Positions 8,138 to 16,730 are shown, counted from the stretch's first letter. The stretch: DNA of 26,747 nt from Bordetella parapertussis (GCA_945890735.1 CAMDCZ010000032.1:1-26747); one strand, 5' to 3'. The notes: generated by a model from the letters alone, not told the origin. Made by a program: numbers and translations.

Positions 8138-9322
8138 ATGAACCCTGAGCACAGACAAGCCATCGTCGTTGGCGCGGGCTTGGCGGGTGCGGCCGCTGCC
8201 AGGGCGTTGGCCGAACGCGGTTGGCAAATCAATGTCTTGGAAATGGCCGAAGCACCAGGCCACGGCGGCTCAGGTGTGCCGGTCGGCGTGCTGTCGTGTC
8301 ATGTGTCGGTGGACGACAACCCTTTGTCGCAACTCACCCGCGAAGGCATGCAATGGACCCGCCGCTTTGCCCAAGCGCATTTGCAAGAAGGTGTGGACTG
8401 GTTGGGCAATGGCGTTTTAGAGCGCCGCTTGTCGCCCGCTGGCGCCGACAAAAAGCCTTGGCAAGAACCTGCGTCTGACAGCGTGTGGCATGGCCATGTG
8501 CAACTGGCCACCGCTGAACAAATGACGCAAGCAGGTTTAACCGCTTCAACCACGCAAGCCCTGTGGCAAGCGCAAGGCGCTTGGATCAAACCGCAAGCCT
8601 TGGTGCGAGCCCTGTTGAAGCACGACAACATCTTGGTGGTGACGCGAGCTGAAGTGGAAAGCATGCAGCGCCACGCATCAGGCGAATGGCACTTGCGTGT
8701 GAAAAACCACATCAGCATTCCCAACATGGGCAACTCACACACCTACAGCACCGAAACCGCTGCGCATGTGGTGTTGGCCTTGGGTGCGCACACGCCCGAT
8801 TTTTTGAACCAAGTGCTGTCCCTGGACCACATGGGTTTGCACCCGATTGCAGGCATAGTGTCTTGGGGCTTGCAACAAGATGTCATGCCCTTGCCCCCGT
8901 TTGCCGTGAACGGCCATGGCAGTTTTGTGAGTGGCGTGCCCACCCCAGATGGCCCTGCTTGGTTCACCGGGGCCACCTTCGAGCGCAACGCGATGAAAGC
9001 GGCCAGCGATGAAACCGCACAAAACGACAACCAACAACGCTTGGCTGAACTCTTGCCAGCGGTAGAAGCACAATTGCAAACGCAGTTTGCGGATGCTGCA
9101 CAGTTGAAAAGCTGGGGCGGTGTGCGCTGCGCCTCGGTCAACCGCATGCCCAAAGTCGGGCCCCTGGACGAAGCGCAATTCCCCGGCTTGCACCTGCTCA
9201 CCGCGATGGGCTCTAGAGGCCTCACGCTGTCACTGCTGTGCGCCGAGGTGTTGGCCGCTCACATGGAAAAGCGCAAGCCTCCCGTGTCGGAGAGTTTGCT
9301 CAAAGCGATGCGCTGCAACTGA
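8138..9322 (+). CDS. Stand-alone MnmC2-like FAD oxidoreductase
   Basis: A 394-residue FAD protein resembling the C-terminal oxidase half of MnmC, which converts cmnm5(s2)U34 to nm5(s2)U34 in tRNA wobble positions. The dinucleotide-binding motif GAGLAGAAAARALAERGW is at about residues 12-29. It is followed by the family-like GGSGVPVGVLSCHVSVDDNPLS segment. Near the C-terminus, WGGVRCASVNRMPKVGPLD and LLTAMGSRGLTLSLL match the MnmC/DAO C-terminal signature. The methyltransferase half (MnmC1/MnmD) of the E. coli bifunctional enzyme is absent: yggX fills the space directly upstream. It could instead be another DAO-family amine oxidase, so no symbol is given. It is convergent with metY, six bases away. 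Confidence 0.78.
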   Translation: MNPEHRQAIVVGAGLAGAAAARALAERGWQINVLEMAEAPGHGGSGVPVGVLSCHVSVDDNPLSQLTREGMQWTRRFAQAHLQEGVDWLGNGVLERRLSPAGADKKPWQEPASDSVWHGHVQLATAEQMTQAGLTASTTQALWQAQGAWIKPQALVRALLKHDNILVVTRAEVESMQRHASGEWHLRVKNHISIPNMGNSHTYSTETAAHVVLALGAHTPDFLNQVLSLDHMGLHPIAGIVSWGLQQDVMPLPPFAVNGHGSFVSGVPTPDGPAWFTGATFERNAMKAASDETAQNDNQQRLAELLPAVEAQLQTQFADAAQLKSWGGVRCASVNRMPKVGPLDEAQFPGLHLLTAMGSRGLTLSLLCAEVLAAHMEKRKPPVSESLLKAMRCN

Positions 9323-9328
9323 TGCTGC

Positions 9329-10603
9329 TTAAACAGCGGCCAAAGACTGGTCCAGGTCTGCTCGCAGGTCATCGATGTGCTCGATGCCCACGCACAAACG
9401 CACCGTGTCTTCTGTGACGCCCGACTTGGCCAATTCTTCGGGGTTGAGCTGGCGGTGCGTGGTGGAGGCGGGGTGCGTGGCCAAAGAGCGCACATCCCCG
9501 ATGTTGACCAAGCGGGTGAAGAGTTGCAGGGCATCGAGGAAACGCGCCCCACCCTCACGGCCACCTTGCACACCAAAGGTGAGCAGACCCGAGGCTTTAC
9601 CGTCGCGCAAATACTTTTTCACCAACGCATGGTCGGGGTGGTCTGGCAGACCCGCGTAGTTGACCCATTTCACCTTGGGGTGCTTCTTCAAATGTTGGGC
9701 CACCGCCAATGCGTTGTCGCTGATGCGGTCCATGCGCAGCGCCAGGGTTTCAATGCCTTGCAGGATGAGGAAAGCGTTGAACGGTGAAATGGCAGCACCG
9801 GTGTTGCGCAAGGGCACGACACGCGCACGGCCAATGAAAGCGGCTGGCCCCAAGGCTTCGGTGTAGACCACACCGTGGTAGCTCACATCGGGTTCGTTCA
9901 AGCGTTTGAAGCGTGCTTTGTGCTCGGCCCAAGGGAACTTGCCTGAGTCGATGATGGCGCCGCCAATGCTGTTGCCATGTCCGCCCAAATACTTGGTGAG
10001 CGACTGCACCACGATGTCCGCACCGTGTTCGATGGGACGCCACAGATAGGGGCTGGGCACAGTGTTGTCCACGATGAGCGGCACGCCATGCTTGTGGGCC
10101 ACGGCGGCAATGGCCGCGATGTCGGTGATATTGCCTTGCGGGTTGCCCAAAGACTCCACGTACACCGCTTTGGTTTTGGCATCAATCAGCGGCTCGAAGC
10201 TGGCGGGGTTTTTGTAGTCAGCAAAACGGGTTTCAATGCCGAACTGCGGAAAGGTGTGGGCAAACAGGTTGTAAGTGCCGCCGTACAAAGCGCTGGAGGA
10301 CACGATGTTGTCCCCTGCTTCGGCAATGGTTTGTATCGCATAGGTGATGGCTGCTTGCCCAGAGGCCAAGGCCAATGCAGCAATGCCGCCTTCAAGCGCT
10401 GCCACCCGTTCTTCCAACACCGATTGCGTGGGGTTCATGATGCGGGTGTAAATGTTGCCCGCCACTTTCAGGTCGAACAAATCAGCACCGTGCTGGGCAC
10501 TGTCAAACGCGTAGGCCACGGTTTGGTAAATGGGCGGCACAACCGCTTTGGTAACCGGGTCGGGCTTGTAGCCCGCATGCACGGCGATGGTTTCGATCTT
10601 CAT
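9329..10603 (-). CDS. metY: O-acetylhomoserine sulfhydrylase (aminocarboxypropyltransferase)
   Basis: A PLP enzyme of the Cys/Met metabolism family that makes homocysteine from O-acetylhomoserine and sulfide, joining sulfate assimilation to methionine. Counting from the ATG at 10603 it has 424 residues, the MetY size (MetZ and MetB are shorter). The PLP-binding lysine is K204 in SLTKYLGGHG; VDNTVPSPYLWRP and SGQAAI are family landmarks. The frame is open back to 10684, but AAAGGAG at 10609-10615 and the standard start IETIAVHAGYKPD decide for the internal ATG. It diverges from the sulfate-reduction operon, so the enzyme that consumes sulfide sits beside those that make it. MetZ-type use of O-succinylhomoserine is less likely. 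Confidence 0.92.
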   Translation of the reverse strand: MKIETIAVHAGYKPDPVTKAVVPPIYQTVAYAFDSAQHGADLFDLKVAGNIYTRIMNPTQSVLEERVAALEGGIAALALASGQAAITYAIQTIAEAGDNIVSSSALYGGTYNLFAHTFPQFGIETRFADYKNPASFEPLIDAKTKAVYVESLGNPQGNITDIAAIAAVAHKHGVPLIVDNTVPSPYLWRPIEHGADIVVQSLTKYLGGHGNSIGGAIIDSGKFPWAEHKARFKRLNEPDVSYHGVVYTEALGPAAFIGRARVVPLRNTGAAISPFNAFLILQGIETLALRMDRISDNALAVAQHLKKHPKVKWVNYAGLPDHPDHALVKKYLRDGKASGLLTFGVQGGREGGARFLDALQLFTRLVNIGDVRSLATHPASTTHRQLNPEELAKSGVTEDTVRLCVGIEHIDDLRADLDQSLAAV

Positions 10604-10608
10604 AAAGT

Positions 10609-10615
10609 CTCCTTT
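10609..10615 (-). promoter_or_regulatory. Shine-Dalgarno of metY
   Basis: AAAGGAG on the minus strand, five bases before ATG at 10603. It is the reason for rejecting the longer reading that starts at 10684. Confidence 0.85.
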
Positions 10616-10667
10616 TGACAGAAAGTGGGTTGATTGTTCATCAGGCTTGATCGGTCTCCAACAACTT

Positions 10668-10691
10668 ATTCGTTCTATGCACATAACGAAT
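10668..10691. promoter_or_regulatory. Dyad between metY and the cys operon
   Basis: ATTCGTT (10668-10674) and AACGAAT (10685-10691) are perfect 7-bp arms separated by ten bases. A second, shifted dyad TATG-CA-CATA lies inside. The 169-bp gap between metY and the divergent permease gene also holds AT-rich stretches. A LysR-type regulator such as CysB commonly controls such divergent sulfur genes, so this is a candidate operator; the assignment is inference. Confidence 0.4.
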
Positions 10692-10734
10692 CCATCTTAT
10701 GTGTTTATGGCATATGCGTAGAACTAAAAAGTAG

Positions 10735-10763
10735 TTGGTAACCCTGATACCCCTCTCTATAGT
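10735..10763 (+). promoter_or_regulatory. Sigma-70-like promoter of the sulfate assimilation operon
   Basis: TTGGTA (-35, 10735-10740), 17 bases, then TATAGT (-10, 10758-10763). Transcription would start near 10770, about three bases before ATG at 10773, so the first gene would have almost no leader. No Shine-Dalgarno sequence is visible before that ATG. Confidence 0.65.
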
Positions 10764-10772
10764 CGCGCCCTT

Positions 10773-11567
10773 ATGGAAAATTTAGCATTCATTCTGGCGG
10801 GTTTGTTGGTGGGTTTCATCGTGGGCCTGACTGGTGTTGGCGGCGGCTCGCTCATGACCCCTTTGCTGATTTTTGGCTTTGGCATCAAACCTGCCTTGGC
10901 GGTGGGCACCGATTTGCTGTTCGCTGCAGGCACCAAATTTGGCGGACTGTTGAACTTCACGCGACAGCGCATCATTCCTTGGCGTGTCGTGTTCAGCCTG
11001 AGCCTGGGCAGTGTGCCGGCTGCCTTGCTCACGCTTTGGGTCTTGCACGATTTGGGCACCTCCAATCCCGACGTTCAACACGCGATCACCTTCACCCTGG
11101 GTATCGCACTCATGCTCACCGCTGCAGCCACCTTGTACAAAGCGATTCGCGGTCCGCGGCGCACGGAAATGGCAGAAATGTCAGCCGCCTCCCTTGCGCC
11201 TGATTCAACCAAGCACCTGTTTTGGGCCGTGTTGTTTGGCGCAATCATTGGCGTCTTGGTCACGCTCACCTCGGTGGGTGCGGGTGCGATTGGCGTGACC
11301 GTGTTGATGTTGCTTTACCCGCAGTTGCCGCTCTACCGCATCGTCGCGGCTGACATCGCCTATGCCGTGCCGCTGACCTTGGTCGCGGGTTTGGGCCATG
11401 CCTCCTTGGGCACCGTGGATTGGCAACTGCTGGGCCTGTTGCTGTGCGGTTCCTTGCCGGGCATTTGGCTGGGCTCGCATTTCGTCACCCGCCTGTCCGA
11501 GCGGGTGATTCGCTCTGCTCTCTCCGTGTTGCTGGCTTGGGCTGGCAGCAAACTGGTTTTCATTTAA
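10773..11567 (+). CDS. TSUP/TauE-SafE family sulfur-compound permease
   Basis: A 264-residue inner-membrane protein with about eight hydrophobic segments. The family signature GLTGVGGGSLMTPLLIFGFGIKPALAVGTDL is seen at about residues 18-48 and its internal repeat TLTSVGAGAIGVTVLMLLYP around 160. TSUP members move sulfite, sulfate, thiosulfate or organosulfonates. As first gene of an operon that reduces sulfate to sulfide, it may import sulfate or export surplus sulfite; the sequence does not settle which. The ATG at 10773 follows the predicted transcription start by only a few bases and has no ribosome binding site. cysI begins seven bases after its stop. Confidence 0.9.
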   Translation: MENLAFILAGLLVGFIVGLTGVGGGSLMTPLLIFGFGIKPALAVGTDLLFAAGTKFGGLLNFTRQRIIPWRVVFSLSLGSVPAALLTLWVLHDLGTSNPDVQHAITFTLGIALMLTAAATLYKAIRGPRRTEMAEMSAASLAPDSTKHLFWAVLFGAIIGVLVTLTSVGAGAIGVTVLMLLYPQLPLYRIVAADIAYAVPLTLVAGLGHASLGTVDWQLLGLLLCGSLPGIWLGSHFVTRLSERVIRSALSVLLAWAGSKLVFI

Positions 11568-11574
11568 ACATCTC

Positions 11575-13377
11575 ATGTACCAATACACCGACTTTGACCG
11601 CCGTTTCATCCGTGAGCGTGCTGCGCAATACCGCGACCAACTGACCCGCCGCCTCAACGGTCAACTGGGCGAGGAAGAGTTCCGCCCCTTGCGCCTGCAA
11701 AACGGCTGGTACCTGCAACGCTACGCACCGATGCTGCGTGTGGCTGTGCCCTATGGCGAACTGAGCAGTCCTCAGTTGCGGGTCTTGGCGCAGATTGCGC
11801 GTGAGTTCGACCGCCCGGACGAGGCGATGTTTGAAGCCGCGCAAGCCAAACAACATGCGATCGGCGGCATCCCCGCCCCTGCCTTGAGCCACGGCTATGC
11901 GCATTTCACCACCCGCCAAAACCTGCAATACAACTGGATTCCGCTGGAGAAAAGCGCGGACGTGATGGACCTCCTGGCCAGCGTGGACATGCACGGCATC
12001 CAAACCAGTGGCAATTGCATACGCAACATCACCTCAGACGAGCGCGCCGGTGTGGCCGTCGACGAGATCGTCGATCCGCGTCCTTTTGCAGAAATCTTGC
12101 GCCAATGGAGCACCTTGCACCCTGAGTTTGCTTTCCTGCCGCGCAAATTCAAGATCGCCATCAGCGGCGCGCAGGAAGACCGCGCTGCAACGGCTTGGCA
12201 CGATGTCGGCTTGCATGTGCAGCGCAACGCCGCAGGCGAAGTCGGGTTTCGGGTGATGGTCGGCGGCGGAATGGGCCGCACACCGATCATCGCCAGTGTG
12301 ATTCGTGAGTTCTTGCCTTGGCACCAAATCCTCAATTTCCTCGAAGCCGTGGTGCGTGTCTACAACCGCTTTGGCCGGCGTGACAACAAATACAAAGCCC
12401 GCATCAAAATTTTGGTCAAGGCCGAGGGTCAAGCCTATGTCGACCAGGTGGAAGCCGAGTACCAGCGCATCCTGAACCAAGACGGCGCACCCCACACCAT
12501 CACCCAAGCCGAGCTCGACCGCGTGCGTGCCAGCTTTGTGCCGCCCGCACTGCTGAACAAAACCTACACTTCGGCCGAGACGGTGCATGGCCTGCTGGCC
12601 AAAACCGCTGATGACGACATCTCATTTGCCCGCTGGCTGCAGCAAAACGTGGCCCCCCACCGCGACCCACGACTGCGCGTGGTCACACTGTCCTTCAAGC
12701 GCTTGGGCCAAGCCCCAGGGGATGCGACTGCTGATCAGTTGGATGCATCGGCATTGTTGGCAGACCGCTACTCCGCTGGCGAATCGCGTGTGAGCCACGA
12801 TCAAAACCTGGTGCTGCCTTGGGTGGCGGCACAAGACTTGCCAGCGCTTTACCAAGAAGCCAAAGCGCTGGGTTTGGCCAAACCCAACATCCGCATGTTG
12901 ACCGACATGATCGCTTGCCCCGGCGGCGACTATTGCGACCTGGCCAATGCGCGGTCACTCCCGATCGCAGCGGCCATCACCGAGCGTTACCAAGACCTCG
13001 ACGAGTTGTTCGATCTCGGTGAGATTGACCTGCACATCAGCGGTTGCATCAACTCCTGCGGCCACCACCACAGTGGCCACATCGGCATTTTGGGCGTGGA
13101 CAAGGACGGCAAGGAGTGGTATCAGGTGACCTTGGGCGGCTCAGACGGCTCCGCCCTCAGCGGCGAACCCAAGCCCGGCAAGGTGGTCGGCCCATCGTTC
13201 TCGTCTGCCGAGGTGGTGGACGTGATCGACGCGGTGCTGCAGGTCTACAGCGACCAGCGCCAGCATGGCGAAACCTTCATCGATGCCTTGCAGCGCGTGG
13301 GGTTTGAGCCCTTCAAAGCCGCGGCCAATGCGGCTCGCCACTCGGCTGACGACGAGGCCTTGAGCCCTGCAGCCTGA
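11575..13377 (+). CDS. cysI: Sulfite reductase hemoprotein (nitrite/sulfite reductase family)
   Basis: Six-electron reduction of sulfite to sulfide in the cytoplasm. The 600-residue protein carries the coupled sirohaem/4Fe-4S motif as C448 and C454 (CPGGDYC), then C491 and C495 (GCINSCGHHHSGHIG). FTTRQNLQYNWI at 111-122 and the GNCIRN segment near 146-151 match the substrate-binding half-domains. E. coli CysI is about 570 residues and pairs with the flavoprotein CysJ; no cysJ occurs here. The neighbours (permease, DUF934, cysH, cysD, cysN) point to sulfite, not nitrite, as substrate. fdxA and a ferredoxin-NADP reductase downstream could provide electrons. The name follows context; a ferredoxin-dependent Sir is an equal description. 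Confidence 0.92.
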   Translation: MYQYTDFDRRFIRERAAQYRDQLTRRLNGQLGEEEFRPLRLQNGWYLQRYAPMLRVAVPYGELSSPQLRVLAQIAREFDRPDEAMFEAAQAKQHAIGGIPAPALSHGYAHFTTRQNLQYNWIPLEKSADVMDLLASVDMHGIQTSGNCIRNITSDERAGVAVDEIVDPRPFAEILRQWSTLHPEFAFLPRKFKIAISGAQEDRAATAWHDVGLHVQRNAAGEVGFRVMVGGGMGRTPIIASVIREFLPWHQILNFLEAVVRVYNRFGRRDNKYKARIKILVKAEGQAYVDQVEAEYQRILNQDGAPHTITQAELDRVRASFVPPALLNKTYTSAETVHGLLAKTADDDISFARWLQQNVAPHRDPRLRVVTLSFKRLGQAPGDATADQLDASALLADRYSAGESRVSHDQNLVLPWVAAQDLPALYQEAKALGLAKPNIRMLTDMIACPGGDYCDLANARSLPIAAAITERYQDLDELFDLGEIDLHISGCINSCGHHHSGHIGILGVDKDGKEWYQVTLGGSDGSALSGEPKPGKVVGPSFSSAEVVDVIDAVLQVYSDQRQHGETFIDALQRVGFEPFKAAANAARHSADDEALSPAA

Positions 13378-13386
13378 AAGCACACC

Positions 13387-13749
13387 ATGGAACTTCTTTC
13401 ACACACCGATACCCTGGCAACCGCCGATTTGCAACTCGCCAACGACGCTGACCCAATGGCACAAAACTTGGCGGGCGTGAACACCATCGCACTGCATTTC
13501 CCCAGTTTCACCGATGGCCGCGCCTTCAGCCAAGCACTGATGCTGCGTCGACGCTGCGGCTTCACAGGCGACATCCGTGCCACCGGCGATGTGCTGGTGG
13601 ACCAGCTCAGCCAAATGCAGCGCTGCGGTTTCTCCAGCGCTGTGCTGCGTGCCGACCAAGACCTTGCCAAAGCGAGAGAATTGCTGACCCATTTCAGCGC
13701 CTTCTACCAAGGCGACGTGACCCAGCCCCAACCTTTGTTTGCCCGATGA
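13387..13749 (+). CDS. DUF934 family protein of the sulfate reduction operon
   Basis: A 120-residue soluble protein of the DUF934 family (COG3749), commonly found next to cysI in Alpha- and Betaproteobacteria. Its function is not established. Visible landmarks are IALHFPSFTDGRAFSQALMLRRRCGFTGDIRATGDVL (about residues 33-69), followed by QLSQMQRCGFSSAVL. No membrane segment or metal-binding cluster is apparent; two cysteines (in RRRCGF and QRCGF) are notable. It starts nine bases after cysI and its stop overlaps the cysH start by four bases (ATGA), so translation is likely coupled. A role as accessory or electron-transfer factor for the CysJ-less sulfite reductase is possible but is inference. 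Confidence 0.88.
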   Translation: MELLSHTDTLATADLQLANDADPMAQNLAGVNTIALHFPSFTDGRAFSQALMLRRRCGFTGDIRATGDVLVDQLSQMQRCGFSSAVLRADQDLAKARELLTHFSAFYQGDVTQPQPLFAR

Positions 13750-14477
13750 AACCACACACCAAAGCCACCGCGCTGCACGCCAAGCCCAGCGCCACATTTG
13801 CTGACAAGCTCGCTGCCACCCAAGCGCAATTGAAAGCGGCAGCCGCTGAACTGCAGCCTTTGAAACAAGCTTCCAGCTTGGGCGCAGAAGACGTGGTGAT
13901 CACCCACCTCCTGAGCAACTTGCAACTCGACATACCCGTGTTTGTGCTCGAGACTGGCGCACTGCACAGCGATACCCTGGCCCTGCTCGAGCGCTTGCAA
14001 GCGCATTCCCGCGTCGCGGTGCAGGTCTACCAGCCCCAACATGAGGCCGTGATGGCATTTGTGAAACACCCAGGCCAAGCCGCGATTTACGACAGCATCG
14101 CCAACCGAAAAGCCTGCTGCGGCATCCGCAAGCTCGAACCGCTGGGCCGCGCCCTGCAAGACCAAAAAGCCTGGATCACCGGCTTGCGCCGCGAACAGTC
14201 GCAAGCACGGGCCGAGGTCGCTGCCCAAGAAGCCGATCTGACCAACGGCGTGCCCATCCTCAAGCTCAACCCGCTGGTGGACTGGACCTTGGGCGACGTG
14301 TGGCACTACATCGCGATCCACAACGTCGACTACAACCCGCTGCACGACCAATTTTTCCCCAGCATCGGCTGCGCGCCTTGCACCCGTGCGATCAGCCTGG
14401 GCGAGGATTTCCGCGCCGGCCGCTGGTGGTGGGAGGAAGAAAACGCGAAGGAGTGTGGCCTTCATGTGAAAGCTTGA
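13746..14477 (+). CDS. cysH: Adenylyl-sulfate / phosphoadenylyl-sulfate reductase (4Fe-4S type)
   Basis: Reduces activated sulfate to sulfite with thioredoxin. The 243-residue protein has SSLGAEDVV near 43-51 (PP-loop region) and the catalytic C237 in KECGLH. It also carries the two extra cysteine pairs that bind a 4Fe-4S cluster, C124-C125 (KACCGIRK) and C209/C212 (GCAPCTRA). E. coli CysH lacks these pairs; they mark enzymes that use APS directly. No cysC (APS kinase) gene or CysC domain is present in this operon, which agrees with APS use. It overlaps the DUF934 gene by four bases and precedes cysD by 35 bases. Confidence 0.95.
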   Translation: MKPHTKATALHAKPSATFADKLAATQAQLKAAAAELQPLKQASSLGAEDVVITHLLSNLQLDIPVFVLETGALHSDTLALLERLQAHSRVAVQVYQPQHEAVMAFVKHPGQAAIYDSIANRKACCGIRKLEPLGRALQDQKAWITGLRREQSQARAEVAAQEADLTNGVPILKLNPLVDWTLGDVWHYIAIHNVDYNPLHDQFFPSIGCAPCTRAISLGEDFRAGRWWWEEENAKECGLHVKA

Positions 14478-14512
14478 AGAACCGCTTGCAACCCCATTTC
14501 AACGAGAACACC

Positions 14513-15442
14513 ATGAACGCCATCACCCACAACGAGTTGCTCGGCTTGAGCAATGCCCACCTGGATGCATTGGAAGAAGAAACCATCTTCATCCTGCGCG
14601 AAGTGGCCGCCGCTTTCGAGCGCCCCACCCTGCTGTTTTCGGGCGGCAAAGATTCCTTGGTGATGCTGAAATGCGCCGAAAAAGCCTTTGGCGCTGGTCG
14701 CATCCCCTATCCCCTGCTGATGATCGACACCGGACACAACTTCCCCGAGGTGACCGACTTCCGCGATTTCCGCGCCAACGAATTGGGTGCCGAACTCATT
14801 GTGCGCAGCGTGGAAGACTCGATGAAAAAGGGCACGGTGCGCTTGGCCCACCCAGGCGAGAGCCGCAATGTGCACCAGTCGATCACGCTGCTCGAAGCGA
14901 TCGAAGAGTTTCGCTTTGACGCACTGATTGGTGGCGCACGCCGCGACGAGGAAAAAGCCCGCGCCAAAGAACGCATCTTCAGCCACCGCGACAGCTTTGG
15001 CCAGTGGCAACCCAAGTCCCAGCGCCCCGAACTGTGGAACCTGTTCAACACGCGTTTGCACCCGGGTGAGCATTTCCGCGTGTTCCCGATCTCCAACTGG
15101 ACCGAGTTGGACGTTTGGCAATACATTTCCCGCGAACACATCGCCCTGCCCTCGCTGTATTACAGCCACACGCGTGAGGTGATCGAGCGCCGCGGTTTGC
15201 TGGTGCCGGTGACCCACATGACCCCGCCCAAAGACGGCGAAGTGGTGCAACAGCGCCAGGTGCGTTTTCGCACCGTGGGCGACATCACCTGCACCTGCCC
15301 GGTCGAGAGCACAGCCTCCAACCCCGAGGCGATTGTGTTGGAAACCCTGGCCGCTGACGTTTCTGAGCGTGGCGCCACCCGCATGGACGACCAAACCTCG
15401 GACGCCTCCATGGAAAAACGCAAGAAAGAAGGCTATTTCTGA
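14513..15442 (+). CDS. cysD: Sulfate adenylyltransferase small subunit
   Basis: The catalytic subunit of ATP sulfurylase, making APS from ATP and sulfate with the GTPase CysN. From ATG 14513 the protein has 309 residues (E. coli CysD 302). The PP-loop SGGKDS is at 43-48; LIGGARRDEEKARAKERIFS and the C-terminal MEKRKKEGYF are family hallmarks. The frame is open further upstream, but that stretch lies within cysH and the normal CysD start begins at this ATG. The stop and the cysN start share one base (TGATG), a sign of translational coupling for a heterodimer. Confidence 0.97.
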   Translation: MNAITHNELLGLSNAHLDALEEETIFILREVAAAFERPTLLFSGGKDSLVMLKCAEKAFGAGRIPYPLLMIDTGHNFPEVTDFRDFRANELGAELIVRSVEDSMKKGTVRLAHPGESRNVHQSITLLEAIEEFRFDALIGGARRDEEKARAKERIFSHRDSFGQWQPKSQRPELWNLFNTRLHPGEHFRVFPISNWTELDVWQYISREHIALPSLYYSHTREVIERRGLLVPVTHMTPPKDGEVVQQRQVRFRTVGDITCTCPVESTASNPEAIVLETLAADVSERGATRMDDQTSDASMEKRKKEGYF

Positions 15443-16716
15443 TGACCGCCCAACTCGCTACCCGCCCCGCCCTCAAGTTCATCACCTGCGGCTCAGTCGA
15501 TGACGGCAAATCCACGCTCATCGGTCGCTTGCTGGTGGACTCCAAGTCGGTGCTGCAAGACCATTTGGCTGGCGTGCAACGCCAAGGCGAAACCGACCTC
15601 GCGCTGCTGACCGATGGCTTGTCGGCTGAGCGCGAGCAAGGCATCACCATCGACGTGGCCTACCGCTACTTCAGCACCGAAACCCGCAAATTCATCATTG
15701 GCGACGCCCCCGGCCACGAGCAATACACCCGCAACATGGTGACTGCCGCCTCCAGCGCGGACGCGGCCGTGGTCTTGGTGGACGCGACCAAGGTGGAGTG
15801 GGCCAAGCCTGGTTTGGCCTTGTTGCCACAGACCCGCCGCCACAGCCTGCTGCTCAAGCTCCTGCGCGTGCCCTCGGTCATCTTCGCCATCAACAAGCTC
15901 GACGCCGTGGCCGATGCCGCTACTGCCTTTGTCAACATCGCGCAGGCTCTGCAGCGGTTTGCCGATGACGCCGCAATCGACATCAACGCCATCGTGCCGA
16001 TGTCTGCGCTCAAGGGCTGGAACGTGGTCAGCGCCCAGCCCAATTGGTGCAACTACAGCGGCCCCAGCTTGCTCGAACTGCTCGAGTGCTTGCCTGTCAC
16101 CCCCGCAGACGAAGAAGGTCCTTTGGCTTTTGCGGTGCAGTGGGTCGAGAAGTTTCATGACAGCGCAGACACCTCCAAGGGCCGCCGGGTCTACTGGGGC
16201 CGGGTCGGCACCGGCGTGGCCCGCGTGGGCGACAGCGTCAAGGTGTTCCCCAGCGGCCAAAGCGCGGTCATCAAAGAAGTCCTGTCCGCGGTTCGCGTGG
16301 CAGGCAATGTGGCAGCCGGTCACAGCGCTGGCGTGGTGCTCGACCATGAGGTGGATGTGTCACGTGGTGACTGGATGCTCTCGCCCGAGAGCTCGGTCAA
16401 GACCGACACCCAACTCAGCGTCACCCTCGCCTGGTTGGACGATGAGCCGCTGGTCGCTGGCCGGCTTTACTGGGCCCTGCATGGTCACCGCTGGGTCAAG
16501 GCCAAGGTCACCCGCATCGTGCACCGTTTGGACATCCATACCCTGGAAGAACACGAGGCCACCGAGTTGCCACCCAACGCGATTGGCCATGTGCAGCTGA
16601 CTTTCCAACAACCCTTGGTGACCCTGCCGTTTGAGCAGTCGCGAAGCCTGGGTTCGCTGGTCTTGGTCGACACCGCCAGCCACAAAACATCAGCCGCGGT
16701 GCTGGTTCAGGCCTGA
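15442..16716 (+). CDS. cysN: Sulfate adenylyltransferase subunit 1 (GTPase)
   Basis: The regulatory GTPase of ATP sulfurylase, coupling GTP hydrolysis to APS synthesis. The 424-residue protein has the elongation-factor fold: G1 GSVDDGKS at 17-24, G3 DAPGH at 88-92 and G4 NKLD at 151-154. Beta-barrel domains follow to the C-terminus. It lacks the C-terminal APS kinase domain found in CysNC fusions and is a little shorter than E. coli CysN (475). It is the last gene of the operon by spacing, and the 58-base gap to fdxA holds a possible separate promoter. Confidence 0.96.
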   Translation: MTAQLATRPALKFITCGSVDDGKSTLIGRLLVDSKSVLQDHLAGVQRQGETDLALLTDGLSAEREQGITIDVAYRYFSTETRKFIIGDAPGHEQYTRNMVTAASSADAAVVLVDATKVEWAKPGLALLPQTRRHSLLLKLLRVPSVIFAINKLDAVADAATAFVNIAQALQRFADDAAIDINAIVPMSALKGWNVVSAQPNWCNYSGPSLLELLECLPVTPADEEGPLAFAVQWVEKFHDSADTSKGRRVYWGRVGTGVARVGDSVKVFPSGQSAVIKEVLSAVRVAGNVAAGHSAGVVLDHEVDVSRGDWMLSPESSVKTDTQLSVTLAWLDDEPLVAGRLYWALHGHRWVKAKVTRIVHRLDIHTLEEHEATELPPNAIGHVQLTFQQPLVTLPFEQSRSLGSLVLVDTASHKTSAAVLVQA

Positions 16717-16730
16717 GCCTGCACTGGCCC

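Noticed and set aside
10604..10684. N-terminal extension of metY
   Set aside because: The family starts at the internal ATG and a strong AAAGGAG sits right before it.
10604..10772. SAM or SAH riboswitch upstream of metY
   Set aside because: I looked for conserved aptamer cores and saw none; only the dyad and the divergent promoter are supported.
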